Shown: in pieces, positions 55,741 through 64,000 of the stretch
Position numbering within the stretch: the first letter of the stretch is position 1
Layout of the letters: every line of letters starts with the position of its first letter
Assembly: GCF_014858725.1 (NCBI RefSeq)
Contig: NZ_AQGV01000012.1
Coordinates: forward strand, 2,232,001 to 2,296,000
Length of the DNA: 64,000 nt
Source: Pseudoalteromonas aurantia 208
GTDB taxonomy: Bacteria; Pseudomonadota; Gammaproteobacteria; Enterobacterales; Alteromonadaceae
Direction of reading: 5' to 3'
Program-made: the position numbers and the translations under genes
The notes under the pieces: model-generated
What the model saw: the letters and a program-made list of their open reading frames with translations, nothing else
Database searches by the model: none
Told to the model about the DNA's origin: nothing

Positions 55741-55775
55741 AACCGCGCTTATGAAAGTCATAAATGCGCGGTTAT
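55741..55775 (-). terminator. Terminator-like hairpin between tsf and pyrH
   Basis: Inverted repeat AACCGCGC...GCGCGGTT, with an inner arm TTATGA/TCATAA. Minus strand: followed by ATTTTTTAT. It lies about 80 bases after the tsf stop and 36 before pyrH. Confidence 0.75.
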
Positions 55776-55854
55776 TTTAAAGAATTTTCAGCGTTGAAGC
55801 AAAAGCAAATCCGCCATTATGGCCTCATTGCTTTTTTTGCTGAGAAAAGAGAGA

Positions 55855-56706
55855 TTACTCGCCTTTTGCAGCTGCGATTTGAGCAGCAACTTCAGCAGCG
55901 AAATCTTCTTCTTTCTTCTCGATACCTTCGCCAACTTCTAAACGTACGAAGTTAGATACTGTTGCGCCTTTTTCTTTAAGGATATCGCCAACAGATTTTT
56001 TAGGTTCCATGATGAACGCTTGACCAGTAAGAGAAATCTCACCAGTGAACTTCTTCATACGACCAACAACCATTTTCTCAGCGATTTCAGCAGGCTTGCC
56101 TTCGTTCATCGCGATGTCTATTTGAACCGCTTTTTCTTTTTCAACTACGTCTGCAGGTACGTCTTCAGGGTTTACGTACTCAGGCTTAGATGCAGCAACA
56201 TGCATCGCTACGTGCTTAAGCGTTTCCGCATCAGCTTCACCAGCAACAACAACACCGATACGCTCACCGTGACGGTATGTAGAAAGGCTTGCACCGTCGA
56301 TGTACTCAACGCGACGAACGTTGATGTTTTCACCGATTTTAGCCACTAATGCAACACGTGCTTCTTCAAACTGTGCTTGAAGCTCAGCAACAGCAACTTT
56401 AGAAGTTGCAGCAACGTCTAGTACAGAGTTAGCGAACGCAAGGAAGCTCTCATCTTTAGCAACGAAGTCTGTTTGACAGTTAACTTCTAGAAGTGCAGCG
56501 AAACCTGCGCCTTCTTTGATAAGGATTGTGCCTTCAGCAGCAATGTTACCTGCTTTCTTAGCAGCCTTTGCAGCACCGCTCTTACGCATGTTTTCAATTG
56601 CTAGTTCAATGTCACCAGCAGTTTCAGTTAGCGCTTTTTTACAATCCATCATGCCAGCGCCAGTACGCTCGCGTAATTCTTTAACTAGGGCAGCAGTTAC
56701 AGCCAT
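55855..56706 (-). CDS. tsf: Translation elongation factor Ts
   Basis: The exchange factor that releases GDP from EF-Tu. Open frame from 56769; ATG 56706 ([20 protein letters not shown]) with a GAGGA site is the family start, giving 283 residues, as in E. coli. [17 protein letters not shown] is the conserved nucleotide-exchange segment (TDFV). It follows rpsB, with a hairpin between. Confidence 0.97.
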   Translation of the reverse strand: MAVTAALVKELRERTGAGMMDCKKALTETAGDIELAIENMRKSGAAKAAKKAGNIAAEGTILIKEGAGFAALLEVNCQTDFVAKDESFLAFANSVLDVAATSKVAVAELQAQFEEARVALVAKIGENINVRRVEYIDGASLSTYRHGERIGVVVAGEADAETLKHVAMHVAASKPEYVNPEDVPADVVEKEKAVQIDIAMNEGKPAEIAEKMVVGRMKKFTGEISLTGQAFIMEPKKSVGDILKEKGATVSNFVRLEVGEGIEKKEEDFAAEVAAQIAAAKGE

Positions 56707-56764
56707 TAGTATATCCTCAGATCTGAATATGTTTAGGGAAGCGGGATGACCGCTCTTCAAGAAT

Positions 56765-56799
56765 ATCAAGTCTTCATCACGAATTGATGAAGACTTGAT
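56765..56799 (-). promoter_or_regulatory. Perfect 14-bp hairpin between rpsB and tsf
   Basis: Arms ATCAAGTCTTCATC and GATGAAGACTTGAT with a 7-base loop; no T run follows. It lies 9 bases after the rpsB stop. It may be an RNA-stability or partial-attenuation element that sets the S2 to EF-Ts ratio. Confidence 0.7.
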
Positions 56800-56808
56800 G
56801 ACAGCTAA

Positions 56809-57537
56809 TTACTCAGCTTCAACGAAATCGTCGTTCTCTGCTTGAGCAACGATATTGCTTTCACGGCCTTCAGTGATAGCAGTTGCAACAGCGCCAGTGT
56901 AAAGCTGGATAGCACGGATTGCATCGTCGTTACCTGGGATGATGAAATCAACACCATCTGGGTTCGAGTTAGTATCAACTACTGATACTACTGGAATACC
57001 TAGGTTGTTAGCTTCGCGAATTGCAATGTGCTCGTGATCTGCATCGATAACGAAGATAGCGTCTGGAAGACCGCCCATATCTTTGATACCGCCAAGGCTC
57101 TTTTCAAGCTTTTCCATTTCACGAGTAAGCATTAACGCTTCTTTTTTAGTTAGCTTCTCGAAAGTACCGTCTTGGCTTTGAGTTTCAAGGTCTTTAAGAC
57201 GCTTGATTGATTGACGAACTGTTTTCCAGTTAGTCAACATACCACCTAACCAACGGTGATTTACGTAGAACTGCTCACTTTGAAGAGCTGACTCTTTAAC
57301 TGCTTCGCTTGCAGCGCGCTTAGTACCTACGAAAAGAATTTTACCTTTGTTAGAAGCAGCGTTCTGTAAGAACTTAAGTGCATCGTTGAACATTGGTACA
57401 GTTTTTTCAAGGTTGATGATATGTACACGGTTACGAGCGCCGAAGATGAAAGGCTTCATCTTTGGGTTCCAGTAACGTGCTTGGTGACCGAAGTGAACAC
57501 CAGCTTGAAGCATATCGCGCATTGAAACGTTTGCCAT
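56809..57537 (-). CDS. rpsB: 30S ribosomal protein S2
   Basis: A 242-residue ribosomal protein of the small subunit, the standard length. Seen: [59 protein letters not shown] and [20 protein letters not shown]. It is the first gene of the minus-strand block, with a clear promoter and a leader of about 175 bases. Confidence 0.98.
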   Translation of the reverse strand: MANVSMRDMLQAGVHFGHQARYWNPKMKPFIFGARNRVHIINLEKTVPMFNDALKFLQNAASNKGKILFVGTKRAASEAVKESALQSEQFYVNHRWLGGMLTNWKTVRQSIKRLKDLETQSQDGTFEKLTKKEALMLTREMEKLEKSLGGIKDMGGLPDAIFVIDADHEHIAIREANNLGIPVVSVVDTNSNPDGVDFIIPGNDDAIRAIQLYTGAVATAITEGRESNIVAQAENDDFVEAE

Positions 57538-57718
57538 TTTAATTTCCTCTAAGTTAGTTAGGGTTAAGCCTCCACATATCCCATAGCACCAACATGTTCA
57601 GTATTTTACTAAGACATGCACCCAAGTGTATGTGTCGATATGTGTGTGTGTTAAAATAAAATTGTGGTTGCCTTAAATACAAACATCTCTAAGATAAATT
57701 TGTAAAAAGACGGCGCGC

Positions 57719-57747
57719 TTTATACCATATAAAATAACAGAACTCAA
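57719..57747 (-). promoter_or_regulatory. Promoter of rpsB with G+C-rich discriminator
   Basis: Minus strand: -35 TTGAGT (57747-57742), 17-base spacer, -10 TATAAA (57724-57719), then GCGCGCCG. The start should be near 57712, leaving a leader of about 175 bases (57712-57538). In E. coli S2 represses its own operon through this leader; whether the same structure exists here was not folded. Confidence 0.7.
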
Positions 57748-57805
57748 CAATCAGTATAAAAATTGTGCGTTGAAATAAACTTAAAATAACCGACTTGGAG
57801 TCTGA

Positions 57806-58600
57806 ATGAGTGCAGTGATTAAAACCCCTGATGAGATCGAAAAGATGCGTATTGCTGGGCGTTTAGCCGCAGAAGTACTAGAAATGATAGAGCCTTTTGT
57901 GAAGCCTGGGGTCACAACAGACGAGCTAAATACAATTTGTCATGATTACATCATTAACGAGCAACAAGGCATTCCTGCTCCACTTAATTATCATGGTTTC
58001 CCAAAATCAATTTGTACGTCTGTTAATCACGTAATTTGTCATGGTATCCCAAATGACAAAGCGCTGAAAGACGGTGACAGTGTCAATATCGATATTACCG
58101 TTATCAAAGATGGTTACCATGGCGACACATCGAAAATGTTTCATGTAGGCACCCCAAACATCCAAGGTAAACGCCTTGCTGAAATCACACAAGAGAGTTT
58201 GTATCTCGCGATCAAAATGGTAAAACCTGGCGTGCGTTTGGGTGACCTAGGTGCTGCAATTCAAAAATACGCGGAAGGCTTTAATTACTCAATCGTTCGC
58301 GAATATTGCGGTCATGGTATTGGCGCCGAGTTCCACGAAGAACCGCAAGTCATGCATTACGGTAAAGCGGGCACTGGTGAAACATTAAAAGCAGGGATGT
58401 GTTTAACCATTGAGCCTATGGTTAATGCGGGTAAGCGTCAATGTAAAGTACTAAAAGACAATTGGACGGTTGTAACGAAAGACCGAAGCCTTTCAGCTCA
58501 GTGGGAACACACACTACTTGTCACTGACAATGGTGTTGAGATCTTAACTCACCGCAACGATGATACGATCGACAAAATTATTGAACATCCAGCACAATAA
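57806..58600 (+). CDS. map: Methionine aminopeptidase, type I
   Basis: A 264-residue cytosolic enzyme that removes the N-terminal Met. Five metal ligands are recognisable: the Asp in VNIDITVIKDGYHGD (two Asp), His in YCGHGIGAEFHEEPQ and Glu in CLTIEPMV and SAQWEHTLLVT. SGIS-type N-terminus is absent. It starts at an ATG after TTGGAG and is divergent from rpsB, the usual gammaproteobacterial placing. No terminator with T run follows; a stem-loop lies at 58721. Confidence 0.97.
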   Translation: MSAVIKTPDEIEKMRIAGRLAAEVLEMIEPFVKPGVTTDELNTICHDYIINEQQGIPAPLNYHGFPKSICTSVNHVICHGIPNDKALKDGDSVNIDITVIKDGYHGDTSKMFHVGTPNIQGKRLAEITQESLYLAIKMVKPGVRLGDLGAAIQKYAEGFNYSIVREYCGHGIGAEFHEEPQVMHYGKAGTGETLKAGMCLTIEPMVNAGKRQCKVLKDNWTVVTKDRSLSAQWEHTLLVTDNGVEILTHRNDDTIDKIIEHPAQ

Positions 58601-58720
58601 TAAATGCTTCGCTGTAAAACCTTCGCTGAGTAAAGCTCTGTCGGTGCTTTGCTCACGAAGCTAAAAACAAAGCAAAAAATGGCAATCAAGCGTTGCCCTT
58701 TGTGCTCAAGTCAGTAAGCT

Positions 58721-58752
58721 AAGCTCAATACCTTTGCGATGGTATTGAGCTT
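58721..58752. terminator. Stem-loop in the map-glnD gap
   Basis: Perfect 12-bp inverted repeat AAGCTCAATACC/GGTATTGAGCTT with an 8-base loop. No T run, so it could be an mRNA-processing or pausing element rather than a true terminator. Confidence 0.5.
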
Positions 58753-58817
58753 GAATAGACTATTCAGATCAATTTAACCCTTAGCACCCACCAAGAATAA
58801 GATGCAGGGAGCCTGAT

Positions 58818-61436
58818 GTGGCATTGCCTAATAAAGTAAAAACACTGCTCGATAATGCAGAGCAACTGTGTGACTTAAAAGATTGTGCTGCTTACTTTTA
58901 TAAGTGGCTTAGCAATGAGTTTTCGAAACAACCAGTTCGTAACCTGATCAACTCTCGCGCAGAATTTATTGATAGACTGCTGATAAAGTTATTCAATGAT
59001 ACTGGCTTAGCTCGTTATCCTGAGTTAGCCCTCATTGCCGTCGGCGGCTATGGTCGAGGGGAATTACACCCTTACTCTGATATTGATTTTTTATTGCTTG
59101 TTAATGACACTCCAAATGCAACTATGACCTCTGCACTTGAACAGTTTGTCACCCTACTTTGGGATCTAAATCTAGAAATTGGCCACAGTGTACGCACGCA
59201 CGAACAGGTGCTTGACCAAAAAAAACAAGATGTACACTTCACTACGAGTCTACTCGAAAGCCGTCTGATCTGTGGTAATCATGTTGAATTTGAAAGACTC
59301 AGAAGCCACATTGTGGAGACCCCTATTTGGCAATCTGCTGATTTCTTTCTCGCAAAAGTTGATGAGCAAAAAGTTCGACACAGAAAGTGCCACGGTACGG
59401 CTTACAACCTAGAGCCAAATATTAAAGAAAACCCTGGCGGATTGAGAGATGTACAAACCATTTTCTGGGTTGCTAAAAAACACTTTCACGCCGAAACTCT
59501 TGAAGAGTTAATTAATCATGGTTATTTAACACACGAAGAATATCAAGAGCTTCTTGAGTGCTTAGAAAATTTATGGAACATTCGTTTTGCGCTGCATTTA
59601 GCAGCAGGTCGAAGTGAAAATAGGCTGCTTTTTGATTATCAACCCCATGCTGCTGAAATTCTTGGTTTTGGCTCTGAGGGGAAAGCATCGGTTGAGCGTA
59701 TGATGAAGCGGTTGTTCAGGATCATGAGCCGCGTTCGTGAAATGAACCAAATGCTATTGTCGTATTTTGAACAGAGTATTTTACCGGATCAATTGGAGCG
59801 TACAGCTGTCTCCCTTGATGAAAATTTCGAACGAATCGGAAATAAAATAGGGGTAAAAAATCCCTCTGTTTTTTTCCGTAGGGAACAACTCTTTGTATTA
59901 TTTGAACATATTGCAGACCACCCTGAAATCACAAGTATCGAACCAAGTACCATTAGAACAATGCGTCAAGTACGCCGCAGATTGCTGGGTGACCTACAAG
60001 ACTATGCGGGATGCCGAGATGCTTTCTTACGTTTAATTAAACACCCTAACGGCATGGGAAGAGCATTCACTTTGATGCATAAGCATGGTCTAATTGCAGC
60101 CTATTTACCACAATGGCGTAATATTTTTGGCCAAATGCAGTTTGACTTATTCCATGCCTATACCGTTGATGAACATACCCATAAACTCATCAATAATATC
60201 TACCTTTACACTGAAAAAGACCGTAAAAAAGAATTCCCTATTTGCAACGAAATTATCACGCGGATGGACAAGCCTGAATTACTTTACTTGGCAGCAATTT
60301 TTCATGACATTGCTAAAGGACGTGGTGGAGACCACTCTGAACTTGGCGCTGTTGATGCACTCGCTTTTTGCAAAGTGCACGGTTTCACCAACTCAGATGC
60401 GCGATTAGTATCTTGGTTAGTTGCCAACCACCTATTAATGTCTGTAACGGCACAACGCAAAGATATTAATGACCCTGATGTGATTGCTGAGTTTGCTTCA
60501 ATTGTAAAAAATGAGCGCCAGCTCGATTACTTATATTGCTTAACAGTTGCTGATATTCGCGCAACCAATGATAACCTCTGGAATGATTGGAAAAACACCT
60601 TACTCCGTGAGCTTTATTTACACTCTCAGCACGCTCTAAGGCTAGGTCTTGAAAACCCAATGGATATGCGGGATCAGATTCGAGATAAAAAGAAACAAGC
60701 AAAACAAAGACTCATTAATTTAGAATATGAGGAAGAAAAAATAGACCTTATTTGGTCTCGATTTAAAGCAAACTATTTTACCGCCTTCAGTGAACAACAA
60801 ATCTCTTGGCACAGTGAGCATTTACTAAAAACCAACGATCTAAATGCATCTTGTGTTGTGGTAGGTGAAAAAGCGATGCATGGTGGTACACAGGTTTTTG
60901 TTTACAGTCCATACAATGCCAATTTATTTGCAAAATTACTTACCGTTATTGGCTCTAAGAAAGCACAAATACAACACGCTCAGGTCATGACGACCAAAGA
61001 TAATTCTGTCGTGTACAATTTTGTTATATTAGAAGTCAGTGGTGACCCTATGAGCGTGAGCCGTGCGAACTCTATACGTCGTGGCTTAGAAGCAATATTA
61101 AAAGATCCAAAGAAAAAAATTCGGACTAAAAAGAACCGTTCTCATCGATTCAAAGACTTTAATATTAAACCAAAAGTCATTGTACGCCCCCACGCCCGAG
61201 TAAACCGTAATCTCATTGAAATTCAGGCCATAGATATACCTGGCCTACTGACAAAAATAGCTGAGGTTTTTCAAGCTAATTCATTACATATTCACGCGGC
61301 AAGAATTACAACGGTAGGGGAACGAGCCGAAGATTTCTTTGTAATATCAAACGCAGACTATCAAGCTCTTGCAGAAGAGCACAAAGCAGCATTACATCGT
61401 GACTTGATGAAAAAATTAAATGCAGAAACAGAGTAA
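58818..61436 (+). CDS. glnD: Bifunctional PII uridylyltransferase/uridylyl-removing enzyme
   Basis: An 872-residue nitrogen sensor that adds UMP to PII proteins and removes it. Domains in order: nucleotidyltransferase (about 60-200; [19 protein letters not shown] with the catalytic Asp pair), helical linker, HD hydrolase (about 440-560; [20 protein letters not shown]), and two ACT domains (about 685-760 and 800-870). The start is GTG 58818; GGGAGCC serves as ribosome site. It overlaps or nearly touches dapD (10 bases). Confidence 0.96.
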   Translation: MALPNKVKTLLDNAEQLCDLKDCAAYFYKWLSNEFSKQPVRNLINSRAEFIDRLLIKLFNDTGLARYPELALIAVGGYGRGELHPYSDIDFLLLVNDTPNATMTSALEQFVTLLWDLNLEIGHSVRTHEQVLDQKKQDVHFTTSLLESRLICGNHVEFERLRSHIVETPIWQSADFFLAKVDEQKVRHRKCHGTAYNLEPNIKENPGGLRDVQTIFWVAKKHFHAETLEELINHGYLTHEEYQELLECLENLWNIRFALHLAAGRSENRLLFDYQPHAAEILGFGSEGKASVERMMKRLFRIMSRVREMNQMLLSYFEQSILPDQLERTAVSLDENFERIGNKIGVKNPSVFFRREQLFVLFEHIADHPEITSIEPSTIRTMRQVRRRLLGDLQDYAGCRDAFLRLIKHPNGMGRAFTLMHKHGLIAAYLPQWRNIFGQMQFDLFHAYTVDEHTHKLINNIYLYTEKDRKKEFPICNEIITRMDKPELLYLAAIFHDIAKGRGGDHSELGAVDALAFCKVHGFTNSDARLVSWLVANHLLMSVTAQRKDINDPDVIAEFASIVKNERQLDYLYCLTVADIRATNDNLWNDWKNTLLRELYLHSQHALRLGLENPMDMRDQIRDKKKQAKQRLINLEYEEEKIDLIWSRFKANYFTAFSEQQISWHSEHLLKTNDLNASCVVVGEKAMHGGTQVFVYSPYNANLFAKLLTVIGSKKAQIQHAQVMTTKDNSVVYNFVILEVSGDPMSVSRANSIRRGLEAILKDPKKKIRTKKNRSHRFKDFNIKPKVIVRPHARVNRNLIEIQAIDIPGLLTKIAEVFQANSLHIHAARITTVGERAEDFFVISNADYQALAEEHKAALHRDLMKKLNAETE

Positions 61437-61446
61437 AGAGGAAACT

Positions 61447-62274
61447 ATGTCTGATTTAAAGAGCATTATTGAGCAAGCTTGGGAGCAAAGAGACGGGATC
61501 TCACCAAGCCAAGTTTCAGAAGAAGTGTACAACGCAATAATCCAATCTTTGGGCTTATTGGATTCAGGCGCAGCAAGAGTTGCTGAAAAAGTAAGTGGTG
61601 AGTGGGTTGTTCACCAGTGGTTAAAAAAAGCCGTATTGTTGTCATTTAGAATTCGTGACAACCAACCTATGAATGACGGTGTGAATCAATTCTACGACAA
61701 AGTACCGTTAAAGTTCAGCGATTATACCCCCGAGCAATTTCGCCAAGGTGGCATGCGTGTTGTACCAAACGCAGTAGCTCGTCAAGGCAGCTTTGTAGGA
61801 AAAAATGTGGTACTCATGCCTTCATATGTCAATATTGGCGCGTATATCGATGAAGGCACTATGGTCGATACATGGGCTACTGTTGGCTCATGTGCGCAAA
61901 TAGGTAAAAATGTACATCTATCTGGCGGCGTTGGCATCGGCGGGGTATTAGAACCTTTACAAGCAAATCCAACGATCATTGAAGACAACTGTTTCATTGG
62001 TGCACGTTCAGAAATCGTTGAAGGTGTGATTGTTGAAGAAGGTGCGGTCATTTCAATGGGTGTATACATTTCTCAAAGTACCCGCATTTATGACCGTGAA
62101 ACAGGCGAAGTGCATTACGGACGCGTACCAGCAGGCGCCGTTGTAGTTCCAGGCTCTCTACCGAGTAAAGATGGTTCCCATAGCTTATATGCAGCAATCA
62201 TCGTTAAGAAAGTAGACCAACAAACGCGTGAAAAAGTCGGGATTAATGCACTATTACGCTCAATAGACGACTGA
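61447..62274 (+). CDS. dapD: 2,3,4,5-tetrahydropyridine-2,6-dicarboxylate N-succinyltransferase
   Basis: The enzyme of the succinylase route to diaminopimelate and lysine. Frame open from 61420; ATG 61447 behind AGAGGAAACT gives 275 residues, near E. coli's 274. A left-handed beta-helix is formed by hexapeptide repeats ([40 protein letters not shown]). It lies 10 bases after glnD, as is common. Confidence 0.97.
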   Translation: MSDLKSIIEQAWEQRDGISPSQVSEEVYNAIIQSLGLLDSGAARVAEKVSGEWVVHQWLKKAVLLSFRIRDNQPMNDGVNQFYDKVPLKFSDYTPEQFRQGGMRVVPNAVARQGSFVGKNVVLMPSYVNIGAYIDEGTMVDTWATVGSCAQIGKNVHLSGGVGIGGVLEPLQANPTIIEDNCFIGARSEIVEGVIVEEGAVISMGVYISQSTRIYDRETGEVHYGRVPAGAVVVPGSLPSKDGSHSLYAAIIVKKVDQQTREKVGINALLRSIDD

Positions 62275-62298
62275 TCAACCGCTCGTCTGGCATAAGCC

Positions 62299-62356
62299 AA
62301 AAAAAAGCGCTTGATGAAGTATTTCTTTATTTGAATACTTCACATAGCGCTTTTTA
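62299..62356. terminator. Strong bidirectional terminator between dapD and phhB
   Basis: Long inverted repeat with arms AAAAAGCGCT...GATGAAGTATT and AATACTTCA...AGCGCTTTTT. T runs lie on both strands, which fits the convergent genes ending at 62274 (+) and 62387 (-). Confidence 0.9.
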
Positions 62357-62386
62357 AAATAACCTAAGAGATGGATTATTCAAAAA

Positions 62387-62731
62387 TTATAATGCGGCAA
62401 ATACATCATCTGTTTTCGCAGCACACACAAAATCATTTTTGTGTAACCCTTTTATAGAATGGCTCCACCAAGTGACGGTCACTTTGCCCCACTCAGTCAA
62501 TAAGCCAGGGTGATGACCTTCATCTTCGGCCATTGCGCCAACCTTATTCGTAAATTCTAATGCGAGTTTGAAGTTTTTAAACTTAAAAACTCTCTCTAAC
62601 TGCATGATCCCATCACGTACTTCAGGTACCCAATCAGGGATCTGCTTTATTAATACTGCTAACTCTTCATCTGACACTCTAGGCGCATCAGCACGACACG
62701 CTTCACATTTTTGTGCACTTAAATCAGACAT
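62387..62731 (-). CDS. phhB: Pterin-4a-carbinolamine dehydratase
   Basis: A 114-residue enzyme that recycles the tetrahydrobiopterin cofactor after phenylalanine hydroxylation. Family marks: the His pair and Glu region in [20 protein letters not shown], then [17 protein letters not shown]. It follows phhA by 9 bases, so the two form an operon. The N-terminus contains CEACRAD, a Cys pair often seen in the family's longer bacterial members. Confidence 0.95.
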   Translation of the reverse strand: MSDLSAQKCEACRADAPRVSDEELAVLIKQIPDWVPEVRDGIMQLERVFKFKNFKLALEFTNKVGAMAEDEGHHPGLLTEWGKVTVTWWSHSIKGLHKNDFVCAAKTDDVFAAL

Positions 62732-62740
62732 TTAAAATCC

Positions 62741-63550
62741 TCAACTTGCTAGTTTTTGTTTCGGTGGAAATTTTGGCTCAAATAAGCCTAACTCTTTTGC
62801 CTTGGCAACCAATGACATAATATCCATCTGTGAAATATCAAACAGATCATTGATAGAATTAATCGTGTAATAGATTGGCTGCATTATATCAATGCGATAC
62901 GGCGTACGTAACACATCACTCACATCCAGGGGTTGAATTTCTGGCGTACCAGAGTAAACATATTGTGTTTCACCTGGGCTTGATAGCACCCCACCACCAT
63001 ATATACGTAGGCCATCTTTCGTTTGCATTAGCCCAAACTCAACGGTAAACCAATATAACCGCGCTAAATACCCACGATCTTTCTTTTCTGCTGCGTAACC
63101 CAACTGACCATATTTATGTGTGAACTCGGCAAATGCGGGGTTAGTTAACATTGCACAATGACCAAAAATTTCATGGAACACATCGGGTTCTTGTAAATAA
63201 TCAAACTCTTCTCGTGAACGTATAAACGTTGCAACTGGAAACTGCTTATTTGCAAGCAAACGGAAGAATTCATCAAAATCAATGAGCGCAGGTACTGGCG
63301 CAACTTGCCAGCCAGTCTCTTGACCTAACACTTCGTTAAGTTCTGACAATTGTGGAATACGATCATGTGGTAGGTTTATTTTTTTTAGTCCGTCCATGTA
63401 TTCATCACAGGCTTTGCCTTCGATGCATTGCAGCTGACGTGCTACTAGTTCAGACCAAATTTTATTCTCTTCGTCACTCCATGCAATCACACCATTTTCA
63501 TCGGGTTGCTTAGAGGTATATTTGCTCGATTTAGCCATAGAAACCTTCAT
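62741..63550 (-). CDS. phhA: Phenylalanine 4-monooxygenase (hydroxylase)
   Basis: A 269-residue non-heme iron enzyme that turns phenylalanine to tyrosine using a pterin cofactor and oxygen. Iron ligands are in FHEIFGHCAML (two His) and in YWFTVEFGLMQTK (Glu). The length fits bacterial single-domain forms without the regulatory ACT domain. Start at ATG 63550; an ATG four codons later (63538) with AAGG before it is as good. Upstream the 208-base gap to the next gene should hold the promoter. Confidence 0.96.
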   Translation of the reverse strand: MKVSMAKSSKYTSKQPDENGVIAWSDEENKIWSELVARQLQCIEGKACDEYMDGLKKINLPHDRIPQLSELNEVLGQETGWQVAPVPALIDFDEFFRLLANKQFPVATFIRSREEFDYLQEPDVFHEIFGHCAMLTNPAFAEFTHKYGQLGYAAEKKDRGYLARLYWFTVEFGLMQTKDGLRIYGGGVLSSPGETQYVYSGTPEIQPLDVSDVLRTPYRIDIMQPIYYTINSINDLFDISQMDIMSLVAKAKELGLFEPKFPPKQKLAS

Positions 63551-63758
63551 TGTTACCTATCACGGCCATCTAAGACCGCGCTTTAACTTGTGACAACGAT
63601 ACTATGTAAAAGTAAGCAAAAGTTTAATAGCAACGGCGTATAACGCCATTGCTAGATATGTGTATTTTGTAATGAATTAATTACACAGCCGTATACAAAT
63701 AAATACAGCACTTAATATAAAGCCACAAACAAACACTTATAGTAAATTTATGTTTACA

Positions 63759-64000
63759 CTAAAAAGCATTAAAAGCGAGTTCGAGATCAGCAATAATATC
63801 TTCTACATCCTCCAAGCCAATCGATATACGGATCAAACCATCCGAAATACCCGCTGCTTGTCGTTCTTCTGGGGTGTAAGGTGAATGCGTCATAGATGCT
63901 GGGTGCTGAATTAATGTTTCAGGATCACCTAAACTTACAGCTAACGTGCAAAGCTCTGTGGCATTGATAAATGATTCTCCATCCGCTAAAGAACCTACTA
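63759..64000 (-). CDS. Methionine gamma-lyase-like PLP enzyme, C-terminal part (5' end outside window)
   Basis: The minus-strand frame is open from the window edge to TAG at 63761-63759, giving 80 codons. The sequence [20 protein letters not shown], then [19 protein letters not shown] and [13 protein letters not shown], is the C-terminal domain of Cys/Met-metabolism PLP enzymes and closest, from memory, to methionine gamma-lyases. Cystathionine gamma-lyase or synthase cannot be ruled out from this part. The catalytic Lys lies outside the window. Confidence 0.85.
   Translation of the reverse strand, partial: VGSLADGESFINATELCTLAVSLGDPETLIQHPASMTHSPYTPEERQAAGISDGLIRISIGLEDVEDIIADLELAFNAF

Overview
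The window looks like chromosome of a marine gammaproteobacterium of the order Alteromonadales, most likely Pseudoalteromonas or a close relative. This rests on the low G+C, the essential gene order rpsB-tsf-pyrH-frr-uppS-cdsA-dxr-rseP-bamA-skp-lpxD-fabZ-lpxA-lpxB-rnhB-dnaE-accA-tilS, a secreted PKD-domain protease, a phenylalanine hydroxylase operon, and attC-like sites resembling those of marine integrons. The placement is an inference from gene content; no search was run.

Left part (1 to about 25.3 kb), accessory and regulatory. It holds the 3' end of a putative SGNH hydrolase and an FHA-domain protein. A decayed RTX-like gene precedes three tandem secreted beta-roll (YadA-head/Hep_Hag-like) paralogues. 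Next come a membrane-anchored AraC regulator, a 1385-residue hybrid two-component sensor, and a CadC-like membrane transcription regulator with TPRs. A CPBP intramembrane protease and a secreted unknown follow. A compact four-gene cluster (membrane protein, coiled-coil lipoprotein, small coiled-coil protein, muramidase) lies divergent to another membrane protein. After a heavily decayed gene come a secreted trypsin-like protease with two PKD domains and a TolB-like propeller lipoprotein.

Middle part (about 25.5 to 31.0 kb), mobile. Four minus-strand cassettes, each followed by an attC-like site, form an integron cassette array with no integron integrase in the window (a CALIN-type array). Next to it, two ~200-bp direct repeats tightly bracket a two-gene unit: an HNH-like protein and a minimal 198-residue tyrosine recombinase. 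The island ends close to ffs, the 4.5S SRP RNA gene, which has a clear promoter.

Right part (31.2 to 64 kb), housekeeping. It starts with a DUF3014-type membrane protein, a patatin phospholipase, a KefB/C-type antiporter and a GGDEF diguanylate cyclase. The long minus-strand block from rpsB down to tilS follows, covering translation, UMP kinase, isoprenoid and phospholipid synthesis, outer-membrane assembly, lipid A, replication and fatty acid synthesis. It carries several internal hairpins that may set expression steps. Divergent from rpsB run map, glnD and dapD. The window closes with phhB/phhA and the 3' end of a methionine gamma-lyase-like gene.

The best candidates for something undescribed are the direct-repeat-bracketed recombinase/HNH unit beside the cassette array, the four-gene muramidase/lipoprotein cluster, and the three secreted beta-roll paralogues.
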